DNA of 55,611 nucleotides from NCBI GenBank assembly GCA_037442065.1, contig JBBIQZ010000001.1, positions 1 through 55,611 of the forward strand. The letters are read 5' to 3'. A model generated the notes under the pieces. It did not search any database, was not told where the DNA came from, and saw only the letters and a list, made by a program, of their open reading frames with translations. The position numbers and the translations under genes were made by a program. Source of the DNA: JBBIQZ01 sp037442065 (lineage in GTDB: Bacteria > Patescibacteriota > CPR2_A > CG2-30-33-46). Positions 7,536-15,828 of the stretch are shown piece by piece. Each line of letters starts with the position of its first letter. The stretch's first letter is position 1.

Positions 7536-8462
7536 TTGGTAGAATTGGTTAAAGAAAGTATTAGAAAGTCACATCCTTTTACAATACTCTCGGACTCGAA
7601 AAATACGAAAGAAGCAAAATTAAGAAAACGTGCAATTGATGGTCTAGATCAAGAGAAGGCGAAAGGATTACTGAAATTTTTGCAGTTTATTAAACCAGAA
7701 AATAAGAAATCACTATTAACTATTGGAAATATTTTAAATGAAGGAGAGGTAAATTTTTTTTCGGCTTGCTGTTTTCATGCTGAAGAAGATAGACAAAAAT
7801 TAGTGGATAAACTTTCCCCACATATTACTGATTTGATTTGTGAGACTATGAAAAGAGCTACCGAAAATTTGCCGCTAAGTTCATGGAATTTTTACACCTT
7901 TGGGCCGGGAGATTGGGATTTTCTAGCTGAATGGGGAATTTTAGAGACGATACTTCCATACATAAATGATTTACCCTATCCCGAAAAGGAATTAAAAAAA
8001 CAATTTCAGTTGACGCAATCTTTTGTGGATCTTCTAAGCAATAGATTGTCTTTCTCAGTTAAATTATCTACTCTTCAAAGATTGTCTAAAGGAGTAGAAA
8101 AAGATCTAATAGTAAAAGAAGCAGAGGTGAGGGCGCAAGCCATATATCAAAAGCTGCGAAGAAAACCACCAGCTATATTCGAGTTATTACCATCCGAAGA
8201 AGCCAGATTAGAAAGATGTAAAAAGGAAGCCATACTGTACCTCCTTTTTACAGAAATCTTTGGTTCTAATGGTTTCCTGTATTTAGGATTAGAAGTACAC
8301 GGAGGCTATTGGAAATCGGGTAAGCTTAATGAACGGGGCAACAAATATTTGCCGCTAACTTGGTTTCACCCGGTTTTGTGTCAGCATTGGGGCCCTTGGG
8401 CTGAAGAACAAAAAAAACTAAGACTAAAAGACTACGAAGCCTTCTTGGGTCAAATCAATTAA
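7536..8462 (+). CDS. Unrecognised 308-residue protein
   Basis: I do not recognise this protein. The best start is the TTG at 7536, because a GGAGG lies 8 nt upstream (7523-7527); earlier in-frame codons would run through the palindrome. The product is soluble, mixed alpha-helical and charged, without signal peptide or membrane segment. Distinct patches are FFSACCFHAEED, an aromatic GPGDWDFL block, a Lys/Arg/Glu-rich middle, and a C-terminal region rich in Trp, His and Gly (VHGGYWKSG, LCQHWGPW), which could be a metal or ligand site. It is monocistronic, closed by the terminator at 8473-8512. Confidence 0.75.
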   Translation: MVELVKESIRKSHPFTILSDSKNTKEAKLRKRAIDGLDQEKAKGLLKFLQFIKPENKKSLLTIGNILNEGEVNFFSACCFHAEEDRQKLVDKLSPHITDLICETMKRATENLPLSSWNFYTFGPGDWDFLAEWGILETILPYINDLPYPEKELKKQFQLTQSFVDLLSNRLSFSVKLSTLQRLSKGVEKDLIVKEAEVRAQAIYQKLRRKPPAIFELLPSEEARLERCKKEAILYLLFTEIFGSNGFLYLGLEVHGGYWKSGKLNERGNKYLPLTWFHPVLCQHWGPWAEEQKKLRLKDYEAFLGQIN

Positions 8463-8472
8463 TAAAACAAAT

Positions 8473-8512
8473 ACCGCTAAAGTTTCTAAAAGACTATTAG
8501 CGGTCTTTTTTT
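8473..8512 (+). terminator. Intrinsic terminator
   Basis: Stem ACCGCTAA/TTAGCGGT (8473-8480 with 8497-8504) is followed by a long T run from 8506. Confidence 0.88.
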
Positions 8513-8520
8513 ATTTTTGA

Positions 8521-8526
8521 TATTAT
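8521..8526 (+). promoter_or_regulatory. -10 box predicting a leaderless dipeptidase mRNA
   Basis: TATTAT at 8521-8526 lies so that a start 7 nt downstream falls on the A of the ATG at 8533. No Shine-Dalgarno sequence precedes the gene, and the -35 region is weak (terminator T run). Confidence 0.45.
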
Positions 8527-8532
8527 AAATTT

Positions 8533-9462
8533 ATGAAGATTGATGCTCATCAAGATTTGCTTTATCATGTATACCCTTTTTCTACAACCGATAAGAATGT
8601 AAAGGAGTATGCAAAAGCCAGAGGACAGATAAGTTTAGAGAAGTTAAAAAAAAGTGGAGTAAATATAGTTTTTTCTTCTATTTTTACTGAACCAGAATTT
8701 TACAATAAAGGAAAAGAGCGCTTATTAGAACAGATTAATTATCATGAAGATTTTCTCAATAATAATAGTAGAGACTTCTATCTTTTTAAAAATATTAAAG
8801 ATTCGAATAAAAAAAAGCTTGCCTTGTTATTACATATAGAGGGATATTATGCCCAAGTAGGAGATTTAACAGAGTTATATGAAAATGGAGTTCGTTCAAT
8901 TAGTCTAACTTGGAATAATAGGAATCAATATGCGGGCGGATCAAAAAGTAATGGCGGCATTACTTTTAAGGGACGACGATTAGTAGAAGAGATTGGAAAG
9001 AGGAAGATAATTTTAGATTTAGCACATCTAAACAGCACAAGTTTTTGGGATGTATTAAGGATTTATAAAAACAAACCACCGATTGTTTCTCATACTGCAT
9101 GCTATTCTTTATGCCAAGATAGCCGTAATTTAAAAGATGATCAGATTAAAGAAATAGCCTCAAGAAAAGGAGTTGTGGGAATATTTTTTTCTGGCAAATT
9201 TTTAAAAAAAAGTGGGAGATACCGTATAGAGGATTTGATAGATCACATTTCTCATATTATTGATTTAGTCGGCATCGACTTCGTGGGCATTGGTAGTGAT
9301 TTAGGTGGTATCGTTAGCGGTACCATAGTTAAAGGCTTAGAAGATGTAAGCAAAATAAGTAATTTAGTGTCTGTCTTTAAGAGGGCAGGTTATACTAAAG
9401 AAGATATAGAAAAAATTATGGGTGGTAATTTTAAACGAGTTTTAAGAGAAGTATTAAAATGA
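8533..9462 (+). CDS. Membrane dipeptidase (peptidase M19) family protein
   Basis: A 309-residue zinc dipeptidase of the renal dipeptidase (M19) family, hydrolysing dipeptides. The binuclear metal ligands are in place: AHQD at the start (His6, Asp8), Glu in LLHIEGYY (about residue 103), His165 in DLAHLN and His187 in VSHTA; a late GIGSDLGG also fits. NGVRSISLTWN is a family signature. No signal peptide is seen, so it is probably cytoplasmic. It starts without a ribosome-binding site and appears leaderless. The next gene, 7 bp on, is another peptidase, suggesting a peptide-scavenging pair. Confidence 0.92.
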   Translation: MKIDAHQDLLYHVYPFSTTDKNVKEYAKARGQISLEKLKKSGVNIVFSSIFTEPEFYNKGKERLLEQINYHEDFLNNNSRDFYLFKNIKDSNKKKLALLLHIEGYYAQVGDLTELYENGVRSISLTWNNRNQYAGGSKSNGGITFKGRRLVEEIGKRKIILDLAHLNSTSFWDVLRIYKNKPPIVSHTACYSLCQDSRNLKDDQIKEIASRKGVVGIFFSGKFLKKSGRYRIEDLIDHISHIIDLVGIDFVGIGSDLGGIVSGTIVKGLEDVSKISNLVSVFKRAGYTKEDIEKIMGGNFKRVLREVLK

Positions 9463-9469
9463 GGCAAAA

Positions 9470-10561
9470 ATGCAAATAAACGAAAAACGATTAGTTAAAG
9501 AATTTATAAAACTCGTAAAAATTGATAGCGAGTCGGGGCAAGAGCAGGAGATTATTCAATATCTAAAAAAAGAACTTCAAAAGCTAGGCTTTAAAACGCT
9601 AATAGATAAAATAGGAAATCTAATAGCGAGAAATTCATTAAAACCAAAACTGCTTTTAGCGGCCCATGTTGATACAGTAAAACCCGGTAAAAACATTAAG
9701 CCGATTATCAAAAACGGCATCATCAAAACCGACGGCTCAACAATTTTAGGCGGTGATGACAAAAGCGGAGTGGCAGCGATTTTAGAAATTCTAAGAAGTC
9801 TGAAAGAAAATAGAGTCAAAACTGATTTAGAAATTATTTTTACAGTACAGGAAGAGGTCGGGCTAGTTGGTTCTTCTTCTTTAGATTTTAAAAGACTTAA
9901 GGCAAAACAAGCCATAAATTTAGATGGAAGAATGGGAGAAATTATTTTAGGTGAACCTTCTATTGTTCAGATAGATATAAAGATTAAAGGTAAAGCTGCG
10001 CACGCGGGAGTTTCTCCAGAAAAAGGTATTAATTCTATTGCTGTTGCCTCAAAAGCGATAGCAAATTTAAAATGGGGAAGAATAGACAAAGAAACAACAT
10101 CCAATGTTGGAATAATGGCTGGCGGAGCCGCCAGAAATGTTGTTCCCGAGTTGACGGAAATTCAAGCAGAGGTTAGAAATCATGATAGTCAAAAATTAAA
10201 GAAATATATGGATTTGATTGTCAAGCAGTTTAAAAAGGCAGCTAAAGAGTATAAGGCTAAAGTTGAAATTAAAGTTAAACAGGCAAGTAAGGCATATAGG
10301 TTAAAAACCTCGGATAATTTAATTAAAGAACTTTTAAAAAGCTGTCAGAAAAATAAGGTTAAAGCCAAAATAACGATAGATTGTGGGGTTTCGGATTCTA
10401 ATTCTTTTAACAAGGGTGGTTTAAGATGCGTTTCTGCTGGGCCCGGAGGGCACAGTATTCATTCAACCAGAGAATTTATTAATATAAAAGAAATGGTAAA
10501 TGGTACGAAAGTAATTTATGATGTAGTACTAGAGATAGCAGCCCCGCACTTAAAAAATTAA
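9470..10561 (+). CDS. M20 family peptidase, PepT-like
   Basis: A 363-residue M20 metallopeptidase. The two-metal site is complete: AAHVDTV (His66, Asp68), GGDDKSG (Asp96), the catalytic Glu pair in VQEEVG (Glu128, Glu129), the LDGR Asp and the C-terminal GGHSIHS His. The dimerisation domain with KGKAAHAGVSPEKGINS is present. Overall it is closest to tripeptide aminopeptidase (PepT) type enzymes; exact peptide specificity is inferred only. It starts 7 bp after the dipeptidase. Its 3' end forms part of a CCCC...GGGG hairpin (around 10542-10569) leading into the yebC leader. Confidence 0.9.
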   Translation: MQINEKRLVKEFIKLVKIDSESGQEQEIIQYLKKELQKLGFKTLIDKIGNLIARNSLKPKLLLAAHVDTVKPGKNIKPIIKNGIIKTDGSTILGGDDKSGVAAILEILRSLKENRVKTDLEIIFTVQEEVGLVGSSSLDFKRLKAKQAINLDGRMGEIILGEPSIVQIDIKIKGKAAHAGVSPEKGINSIAVASKAIANLKWGRIDKETTSNVGIMAGGAARNVVPELTEIQAEVRNHDSQKLKKYMDLIVKQFKKAAKEYKAKVEIKVKQASKAYRLKTSDNLIKELLKSCQKNKVKAKITIDCGVSDSNSFNKGGLRCVSAGPGGHSIHSTREFINIKEMVNGTKVIYDVVLEIAAPHLKN

Positions 10562-10573
10562 GTATGGGGTTTC

Positions 10574-10611
10574 GGCCTCGGTAAGGAGACGGATATTCCG
10601 AGCCTACGGAG
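10574..10611 (+). promoter_or_regulatory. yebC leader hairpin, single-hairpin form of a recurring RNA motif
   Basis: Stem GGCCTCGG (10574-10581) with CCGAGCC (10598-10604), one bulged C, encloses a 16-nt loop ending GGATATT; the GGAG ribosome-binding site follows at 10608-10611. The loop closely matches those at 35572-35586 and 51649-51663, while the stems differ but still pair. The first hairpin of the two-hairpin form is not recognisable here. Confidence 0.6.
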
Positions 10612-10620
10612 AATAATTAA

Positions 10621-11370
10621 ATGTCAGGGCATTCTAAATGGGCACAAATTAAAAGAAAAAAGGGAGTAACCGACCAGAAGCGCGGTCAGGCTTTTTCTAA
10701 AATTGTAAGAATGATTACATTGGCTGCCAAAACCGGCGCCGACCCGGAAACTAATTTTAGGTTGCGTCTAGCTTTAGAAAAAGCTAAAGAAGTTAATATG
10801 CCAAGCTCGACAGTTGATCGGGCAATTAAAGGCGCCTCCAAAGAAGGCGTAGCTTTAGAAGAAATAACTTACGAAGGCTATGGTCCTTTTTCTGTAGCTT
10901 TGTTAATCCAAGCAGTGACCGATAATAAAAACAGGGCCTCGTCTCAAATTAAAAGCGTTTTAACAAAATTCGGCGGTTCAATGGGCGGCACCGGCTCTGT
11001 CTCTTGGATATTTTCGCAAAAAGGATTAATAACAATCAATATTAAAGGCGTGGATAAGGAAGCGCGGGAGAATTTAGAACTTAAGGCCATTGATTTAGGT
11101 GCCGAGGACATAAAGCAGGAAGAAGATATGTTAGAGGTTTACACCAAGCCGCAAGAGGTTCATAAAATTGCTCACCAATTAAAAAATGAAGGTTTTAAAG
11201 TAGATGCAGAAGCCTTGGAAATGCAGCCTAAGAATTTGGTAAAAATAGAAGAACAGGCCAAAGCAGAAAAAGTTTTGAAATTATTAGAAGAGTTGGAAGA
11301 TTTAGAAGATGTTGATCAGGTTTACGCTAATTTTGATATACCGGCTGAAATCTTGGAAAAAGAATCATGA
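10621..11370 (+). CDS. yebC: YebC/PmpR family protein
   Basis: A 249-residue YebC family member, starting with the invariant SGHSKWAQIKRKK and containing TDNKNRA and GGSMGGTGSVSWIF. Members act as transcriptional regulators and, in recent work on bacterial and mitochondrial homologues, as ribosome-associated factors helping difficult peptide sequences. Length is standard. It is followed by ruvC with an ATGA overlap (11367-11370), the common yebC-ruvC arrangement. It is preceded by a structured leader hairpin with GGAG 9 nt before the ATG. Confidence 0.96.
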   Translation: MSGHSKWAQIKRKKGVTDQKRGQAFSKIVRMITLAAKTGADPETNFRLRLALEKAKEVNMPSSTVDRAIKGASKEGVALEEITYEGYGPFSVALLIQAVTDNKNRASSQIKSVLTKFGGSMGGTGSVSWIFSQKGLITINIKGVDKEARENLELKAIDLGAEDIKQEEDMLEVYTKPQEVHKIAHQLKNEGFKVDAEALEMQPKNLVKIEEQAKAEKVLKLLEELEDLEDVDQVYANFDIPAEILEKES

Positions 11371-11858
11371 TAATTTTAGGCGTTGACCCCGGAACAGCCA
11401 CAACCGGGTATGGTATAATTAAAAAGGAAGGCGATAAGCTGATTTGTTTAGAGCATGGTTGTGTCCTAACTTCAAGTCGCGAAACTTTTGAAAAAAGGCT
11501 TGAAGAAATTTTTAATAAGGTAACAAACCTCATTGAAAAATGGAAGCCTAACTTAATAGGTATAGAAAATTTGTACTTTTTTAAAAACGAAAAAACAGCT
11601 TTTTTGGTTGGTCAAGCAAGGGGAATTATTATGTTGGCAGCTGTAAGAAATAAATTAAAAATTTTTGAGCCAACTCCTTTAGAGGTAAAACAAGCAATTT
11701 CCGGTTACGGAAGAGCTGATAAAAAACAAGTCCAAAAAATGGTTAAACTTATTTTAAATTTACAAGAAATCCCTAAGCCAGATGATGCCGCCGATGCTTT
11801 AGCGATCGCCATAACTTGCGCCAATAGTTTAAAGACTCTAAAGCTTAAAGATTTATAA
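11367..11858 (+). CDS. ruvC: Holliday junction resolvase RuvC
   Basis: RuvC, 163 residues, is the RNase H-fold endonuclease that cuts Holliday junctions with RuvAB. Catalytic acids are visible: Asp7 in GVDPGTATTGYG, Glu67 in IGIENLYF, and the C-terminal acidic group PDDAADALAIA (Asp140 and Asp143 region). It overlaps yebC by 4 bp. The ruvA-ruvB pair follows after a 197-bp gap filled by a structured repeat. Confidence 0.96.
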   Translation: MIILGVDPGTATTGYGIIKKEGDKLICLEHGCVLTSSRETFEKRLEEIFNKVTNLIEKWKPNLIGIENLYFFKNEKTAFLVGQARGIIMLAAVRNKLKIFEPTPLEVKQAISGYGRADKKQVQKMVKLILNLQEIPKPDDAADALAIAITCANSLKTLKLKDL

Positions 11859-11867
11859 TTTAGCAAG

Positions 11868-12000
11868 TTGATTTTTTTAGAAAAAACGCAATCAATTTTC
11901 CCAGCGAGAAAATTGTTACTTAACTCTCGGTCTCGCTCTTCGCCTTACGGCGAAACCATGCCCACTCGGCCTGCGAGAAATTTTTCTAAAGGAAAATCAA
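11868..12000 (+). repeat. Structured intergenic element, copy A
   Basis: Outer arms 11868-11885 and 11981-12000 pair over 18 bp with a 2-nt bulge. Inside are a hairpin ATTTTC/GAAAAT (11895-11900 with 11908-11913) and a hairpin TTCGCC/GGCGAA (11939-11944 with 11949-11954). Core blocks 11891-11913 and 11932-11974 are nearly identical to copy B (20862-21003), but the outer arms have different sequence. This pattern suits a structured RNA or a REP-like hairpin; no transposase or target duplication is seen. Confidence 0.8.
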
Positions 12001-12020
12001 ATAAATAAAGTAAATTTTCT

Positions 12021-12049
12021 TTCGCCTTTTTACTCTTTTGGTTTATAAT
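12021..12049 (+). promoter_or_regulatory. Promoter predicting leaderless ruvAB mRNA
   Basis: TATAAT at 12044-12049 with TTCGCC 17 bp upstream (12021-12026). The predicted start 7 nt after the -10 box is the A of the ruvA ATG at 12056, and there is no ribosome-binding site. Confidence 0.6.
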
Positions 12050-12055
12050 TAAATT

Positions 12056-12628
12056 ATGATTGGAAGTTTAAACGGCAAAATAATCCAAAAAGGTGCTGAT
12101 TGGGTTTTGATTGATGTTTCCGGCATTGGCTATAAAGTTTTTGTTTTGCCAGAGACCTTAAGAAACATTTCAAAAGAAGAAAAAGCTACTTTTTTTACCC
12201 ATCTTTATGTTAGGGAAGATGCACTTTCTTTGTATGGATTTAAAGATTTTGAAGAGTTAGAGCTTTTCGAGCTTTTAATTTCAGTTTCCGGAGTCGGTCC
12301 CAAAGCTTCTTTGGGAGTTTTAAGTATTGGCGATGTGCCTTCTTTAAAGAAAGCCATTGCCGAAGGAAGACCAGATCTTTTAATGGGAGTATCGGGAGTT
12401 GGTAGAAAAATGGCCGACAGAATAGTTTTAGAATTAAGGAATAAGGTAGATGGAAGCAAAGAGGCATCTTTGCCAAAATCGTTTTCCAAAGAAGATGAAG
12501 AAGTTATTGGAGCTTTAGTAAACTTAGGATATAAAAATAGAGAAGCTAGAGAAGCGATTTTAAAGATTTCGCCAGAATTAACAAGCGAAGAAAAGGTAAA
12601 AGAAGCCTTGCGCTTTTTAGGTAAATAA
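12056..12628 (+). CDS. ruvA: Holliday junction helicase subunit RuvA
   Basis: RuvA, 190 residues, binds the four-way junction and loads the RuvB motor. An N-terminal OB fold (IGSLNGKI, VSGIGYKV) is followed by two helix-hairpin-helix motifs (LISVSGVGPKASL and LMGVSGVGRKMADRIV) and a C-terminal RuvB-binding three-helix domain. Its stop overlaps the ruvB start by one base (TAATG). The mRNA appears leaderless, with TATAAT 6 nt before the ATG. Confidence 0.96.
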   Translation: MIGSLNGKIIQKGADWVLIDVSGIGYKVFVLPETLRNISKEEKATFFTHLYVREDALSLYGFKDFEELELFELLISVSGVGPKASLGVLSIGDVPSLKKAIAEGRPDLLMGVSGVGRKMADRIVLELRNKVDGSKEASLPKSFSKEDEEVIGALVNLGYKNREAREAILKISPELTSEEKVKEALRFLGK

Positions 12629-13632
12629 TGGAAGAAGATATTTTAAAAGGAAACGATAAACAAGAAGAAGAGTTTGAAGAAACCTTGCGGCCGAATTTTT
12701 TAAAAGATTATGTCGGCCAAGAAAAAATAAAAGAAAACTTAAAAGTTTTTTTAGGTGCTGCTAAAAAAAGAAAGCATGTTTTAGACCACCTTCTTTTATA
12801 TGGTCCGCCCGGTTTAGGGAAAACAACCTTAGCTTACATAATCGCCAAAGAGATGAATGTTGGCATTAAGGTTACTTCCGGCCCGGCAATAGAAAGGGCA
12901 GGCGACTTAGCCAGTATTATCACTAATTTAGAAGATGGCGATATTTTATTTATAGATGAAGTTCATCGTTTAAATCGTTCCATAGAAGAAGTTTTATATC
13001 CGGCTTTGGAAGAATTTAAACTGGATATAATAATAGGAAAAGGGCCATCAGCTAAAAATTTAAGGTTAGAAGTTCCCCACTTTACGATGATTGCAGCTAC
13101 AACAAAAATTGGTCTTTTATCTTCTCCTTTGCGGGACAGGTTTGGGGCAGTTCATCGGTTAGATTTTTATAACGAGGAAGAAATCGGCCAAATTTTAAAT
13201 CGTTCTTCAAAAATTCTTAAAATTAAAGTGGATAAAGAAGGTGTAGGAGAAATTGCTAAGCGAGCTAGAAAAACTCCCCGGATAGCCAATAGGCTTTTAA
13301 AAAGAGTCCGCGATTATGCCGACGTAAAAGCAGATGGAGCTGTTAATTTGGAAGTAGCCAAAAAGGCTTTAGAAATGATGGAAATTGATGAAATGGGTTT
13401 GGACAAAATAGATAGAAAAATTTTAAAACTAATTTTAGAAAATTTTGGCGGCGGGCCGGTGGGAATTGACACAATTGCCGCCGCAACCGGCGAAGAAAGC
13501 GATACTATAGAAGATATTCACGAGCCTTATTTAATGCAATTGGGGTTTTTGGAAAGGACAAGGCAGGGAAGAAAGTTAACAAGAAAGGCATTGAAATATT
13601 TAGGTAAAAGTGACCAAGAAAGTCTCCTTTAA
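12628..13632 (+). CDS. ruvB: Holliday junction branch migration ATPase RuvB
   Basis: RuvB, 334 residues, is the AAA+ motor for branch migration. Motifs: LRPNFLKDYVGQEKIKENL at the N terminus, Walker A GPPGLGKTT, Walker B LFIDEVHRL, sensor 1 AATTKIG, arginine finger LRDRFG, and the C-terminal winged helix with GGGPVGIDTIAAATGEE. Length and order are standard. Translation is coupled to ruvA by the TAATG overlap. Confidence 0.97.
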   Translation: MEEDILKGNDKQEEEFEETLRPNFLKDYVGQEKIKENLKVFLGAAKKRKHVLDHLLLYGPPGLGKTTLAYIIAKEMNVGIKVTSGPAIERAGDLASIITNLEDGDILFIDEVHRLNRSIEEVLYPALEEFKLDIIIGKGPSAKNLRLEVPHFTMIAATTKIGLLSSPLRDRFGAVHRLDFYNEEEIGQILNRSSKILKIKVDKEGVGEIAKRARKTPRIANRLLKRVRDYADVKADGAVNLEVAKKALEMMEIDEMGLDKIDRKILKLILENFGGGPVGIDTIAAATGEESDTIEDIHEPYLMQLGFLERTRQGRKLTRKALKYLGKSDQESLL

Positions 13633-13658
13633 TAAATTTAAAAGCCTTAACAAAAGAT

Positions 13659-13687
13659 TTGACAACTTTAATGATTTGATTTTTAAT
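13659..13687 (+). promoter_or_regulatory. Promoter for the two membrane protein genes
   Basis: TTGACA at 13659-13664 and TTTAAT at 13682-13687, spacer 17. The start would be near 13694, 16 nt before the ATG at 13710. Confidence 0.6.
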
Positions 13688-13709
13688 TTATAAGGTAAAG
13701 TTTTAAATT

Positions 13710-13946
13710 ATGATAATAGCTTGGTTAGTTTATTTTTTTGCCCTTCTTATATTTTTATTCGTTGGTTTAACCGGTATTCATCATGCCAAAAAATATAGGA
13801 TAAAAGGGGATTTAACAAAGAAAGCAACTATAATATATGTAACCTTAATGGCTTTGGTTATTATTATTACTATTTTGGCAGTTTTAAAAAATGGAGCTAA
13901 TGCTCCTTTAAATTTATCAAACTTTAGGGTTAATTTTTACAAATGA
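13710..13946 (+). CDS. Small two-span membrane protein
   Basis: A 78-residue hypothetical protein with two hydrophobic helices (about residues 3-23 and 41-61) separated by a short basic loop (HHAKKYRIKGDLTKK). No family is recognised. It overlaps the next gene by 4 bp (ATGA at 13943-13946), so it probably works with the PH-domain membrane protein that follows. It has its own near-consensus promoter, separating it from ruvB. Confidence 0.7.
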   Translation: MIIAWLVYFFALLIFLFVGLTGIHHAKKYRIKGDLTKKATIIYVTLMALVIIITILAVLKNGANAPLNLSNFRVNFYK

Positions 13947-14482
13947 TCTTTCAGCAAAAATCCAATGAAGATATAAAAATAATCGTTAGGCGGCACTGGG
14001 CGGTTATCATTGGTTTAATAATGTTTGCGCTGGTGATGCTTGTTTTGCCGGTTGTTTTGTATTTTATTTTAAGGCCCTTTGTTCAACTTAAAGGCGGCAT
14101 TTTTAGTGCTTTTATTCTAGGACTAGGGATTTATTATATGTTTGTTTTAACATTACTTTATATTGGCTGGCTTGATTATTATTTGGATGTTGCCATTATC
14201 ACTAACGAAAGAATTGTTGATATAGATCAAGATGGTTTGTTTAATAGGACCGTTTCCGAGCTTCATCTTTCTAAGGTGCAAGATGTAAGTGGAAATGTTA
14301 AAGGCATTACCGGCACAATGATGGATTTTGGCGATGTAACAGTGCAAACAGCCGGTACCCATGAAGAATTCGTTTTAGATACCATCCCTCATCCCTATAA
14401 ATTGTCGAAGATGATAGTGAATATGCATCAAATCTGTATTGAACACTTAGCAGAAAAAGCAAGATTGCCAGAAGATACTTAA
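13943..14482 (+). CDS. Bacterial PH-domain (YdbS-like) membrane protein
   Basis: A 179-residue protein with two transmembrane helices (about residues 20-43 and 52-75) followed by a soluble domain containing ITNERIVDIDQDGLFNRTVSELHLSK, the pattern of bacterial PH domains of the YdbS/bPH_2 type. Such proteins sit in the cytoplasmic membrane; their biochemical role is poorly known. It overlaps the upstream small membrane protein by 4 bp. A promoter for nusA follows. Confidence 0.75.
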   Translation: MIFQQKSNEDIKIIVRRHWAVIIGLIMFALVMLVLPVVLYFILRPFVQLKGGIFSAFILGLGIYYMFVLTLLYIGWLDYYLDVAIITNERIVDIDQDGLFNRTVSELHLSKVQDVSGNVKGITGTMMDFGDVTVQTAGTHEEFVLDTIPHPYKLSKMIVNMHQICIEHLAEKARLPEDT

Positions 14483-14501
14483 AATTGGCCTAATTTTGGG
14501 A

Positions 14502-14530
14502 TTGACAAATTGTAAAAATTAAATTATACT
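14502..14530 (+). promoter_or_regulatory. Near-consensus promoter of nusA
   Basis: TTGACA at 14502-14507 and TATACT at 14525-14530 with a 17-bp spacer. The start is predicted near 14537. Confidence 0.85.
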
Positions 14531-14542
14531 TTAACTGCAAAT

Positions 14543-14565
14543 AGTGAGCCCGAGCTCACTTTTTT
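14543..14565 (+). terminator. Terminator-like hairpin in the nusA leader
   Basis: AGTGAGC (14543-14549) pairs with GCTCACT (14554-14560) around a 4-nt loop and runs straight into six Ts (14560-14565). It begins only about 6 nt after the predicted start and 34 nt before the nusA ATG, so it may be an attenuator or a 5' stabilising hairpin. NusA stimulates intrinsic termination, so autoregulation is plausible. Confidence 0.65.
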
Positions 14566-14598
14566 CAACTAAATTTACAATTTAAGAGGTTTTAAAAG

Positions 14599-15816
14599 AT
14601 GGAACAATCAAAGTTCATTCAAGCAATAAACCAAATCGCTGACGAAAAAGGTTTATCTAAAGAAAAAGTTATAGAAACAGTAGAGGCAGCCTTGGCCGCC
14701 GCTTATAGGAAAGATTACGGAGAAAAAGAACAAAATATTAAAGTTAATTTAAATCCTCAAACCGGGGCAATGGAGATTTTTAAACTTTTAGAAGTGGTAG
14801 AGGAAGTAGAAAACGAAGAAAATCAAATTTCAGTTAAAGATGCTAAAAAATATAAAAAAGATGCCAAAGTTGAAGATGTTATCGAAATAAAAGAGCCTCA
14901 GCCCGAAGGGTTTGGAAGGATTGCTGCCCAAACAGCAAAGCAGGTTATCTTTCAAAGAATCAGGGAAGCCGAGCGAGAAGTAATATTAAAAGAATATGAA
15001 GGCAAAGAAGAAGATTTGGTAAATGGTGTCGTTCAGCGGCTAGAAGGCAAGAATGTTATTTTTGACATTGGAAAAGCGAATGGTATAATGTATCCTTCTG
15101 GTCAGGTAGAGGGGGAAAGATATCGTATCGGTCAAAGGATGAAGATAATGATTGAAAAGGTTGAGCAAACTTCCAGAGGCCCGCAAATTACCGTTTCTAG
15201 GTCTCATCCGAAGTTGGTTGAAAAATTATTCGAACTGGAAGTGCCCGAAATTTCTGCTGGGATAGTAGAAATTAAATCGGTCGCCAGAGAAGCGGGTAAC
15301 AGAACTAAAATTGCCGTTTCTTCAACAAAAGAAGAAGTTGATCCGGTTGGTTCCTGTGTCGGACAGAGAGGAACAAGAGTTCAGGCAGTGATTGCCGAGT
15401 TGACAAACGAAAAAATAGACTGCGTATTATGGGATAAAGATCCGATAAACTTTATAGTAAACGCTTTATCTCCAGCTAAAGTTTCTAAGGTTGGTATCAA
15501 TGAAAAGAAGAAAGAAGCCCAGGTGTTTGTTCCAGACGACCAGCTGTCTTTGGCAATCGGAAAGAACGGACAAAATGTTAGGTTGGCTGTAAAACTAACC
15601 GGTTGGAAAATAGATGTTTTAACCGAAGCAGAAAAAGGCAAGAAAGAGGCAAAGAAAAAAGAAGAAGAAATCGAGGAAATAGAAAAGAAAGAGGTTAAAA
15701 AAGATAAGAAAGTTATAGCGCCAAAAGATAAAAACGATAAGAAAGACGAAGTTGAAAGTTCTAAATCTCAAAAACATCAAGAAGGTAAAAAAGAAGAGAA
15801 ATCTTCTAAAAAATAA
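14599..15816 (+). CDS. nusA: Transcription factor NusA
   Basis: NusA, 405 residues, binds RNA polymerase and nascent RNA to modulate pausing and termination. The N-terminal domain (about 1-125, with VEAALAAAYRKDYG) is followed by an S1 domain (about 133-200) and two KH domains (about 203-345, with DPVGSCVGQRGTRVQAVIAEL and SLAIGKNGQNVRLA). The last ~60 residues are a low-complexity Lys/Glu tail, unlike the acidic repeats of E. coli NusA. It has its own strong promoter with a terminator-like hairpin in the leader. clpC follows 12 bp later. Confidence 0.95.
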   Translation: MEQSKFIQAINQIADEKGLSKEKVIETVEAALAAAYRKDYGEKEQNIKVNLNPQTGAMEIFKLLEVVEEVENEENQISVKDAKKYKKDAKVEDVIEIKEPQPEGFGRIAAQTAKQVIFQRIREAEREVILKEYEGKEEDLVNGVVQRLEGKNVIFDIGKANGIMYPSGQVEGERYRIGQRMKIMIEKVEQTSRGPQITVSRSHPKLVEKLFELEVPEISAGIVEIKSVAREAGNRTKIAVSSTKEEVDPVGSCVGQRGTRVQAVIAELTNEKIDCVLWDKDPINFIVNALSPAKVSKVGINEKKKEAQVFVPDDQLSLAIGKNGQNVRLAVKLTGWKIDVLTEAEKGKKEAKKKEEEIEEIEKKEVKKDKKVIAPKDKNDKKDEVESSKSQKHQEGKKEEKSSKK

Positions 15817-15828
15817 AAAGGGGTTTAA

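Noticed and set aside
11868..12000. Insertion sequence or transposon end
   Set aside because: There is no transposase gene, no target-site duplication, and the arms differ between the two copies.
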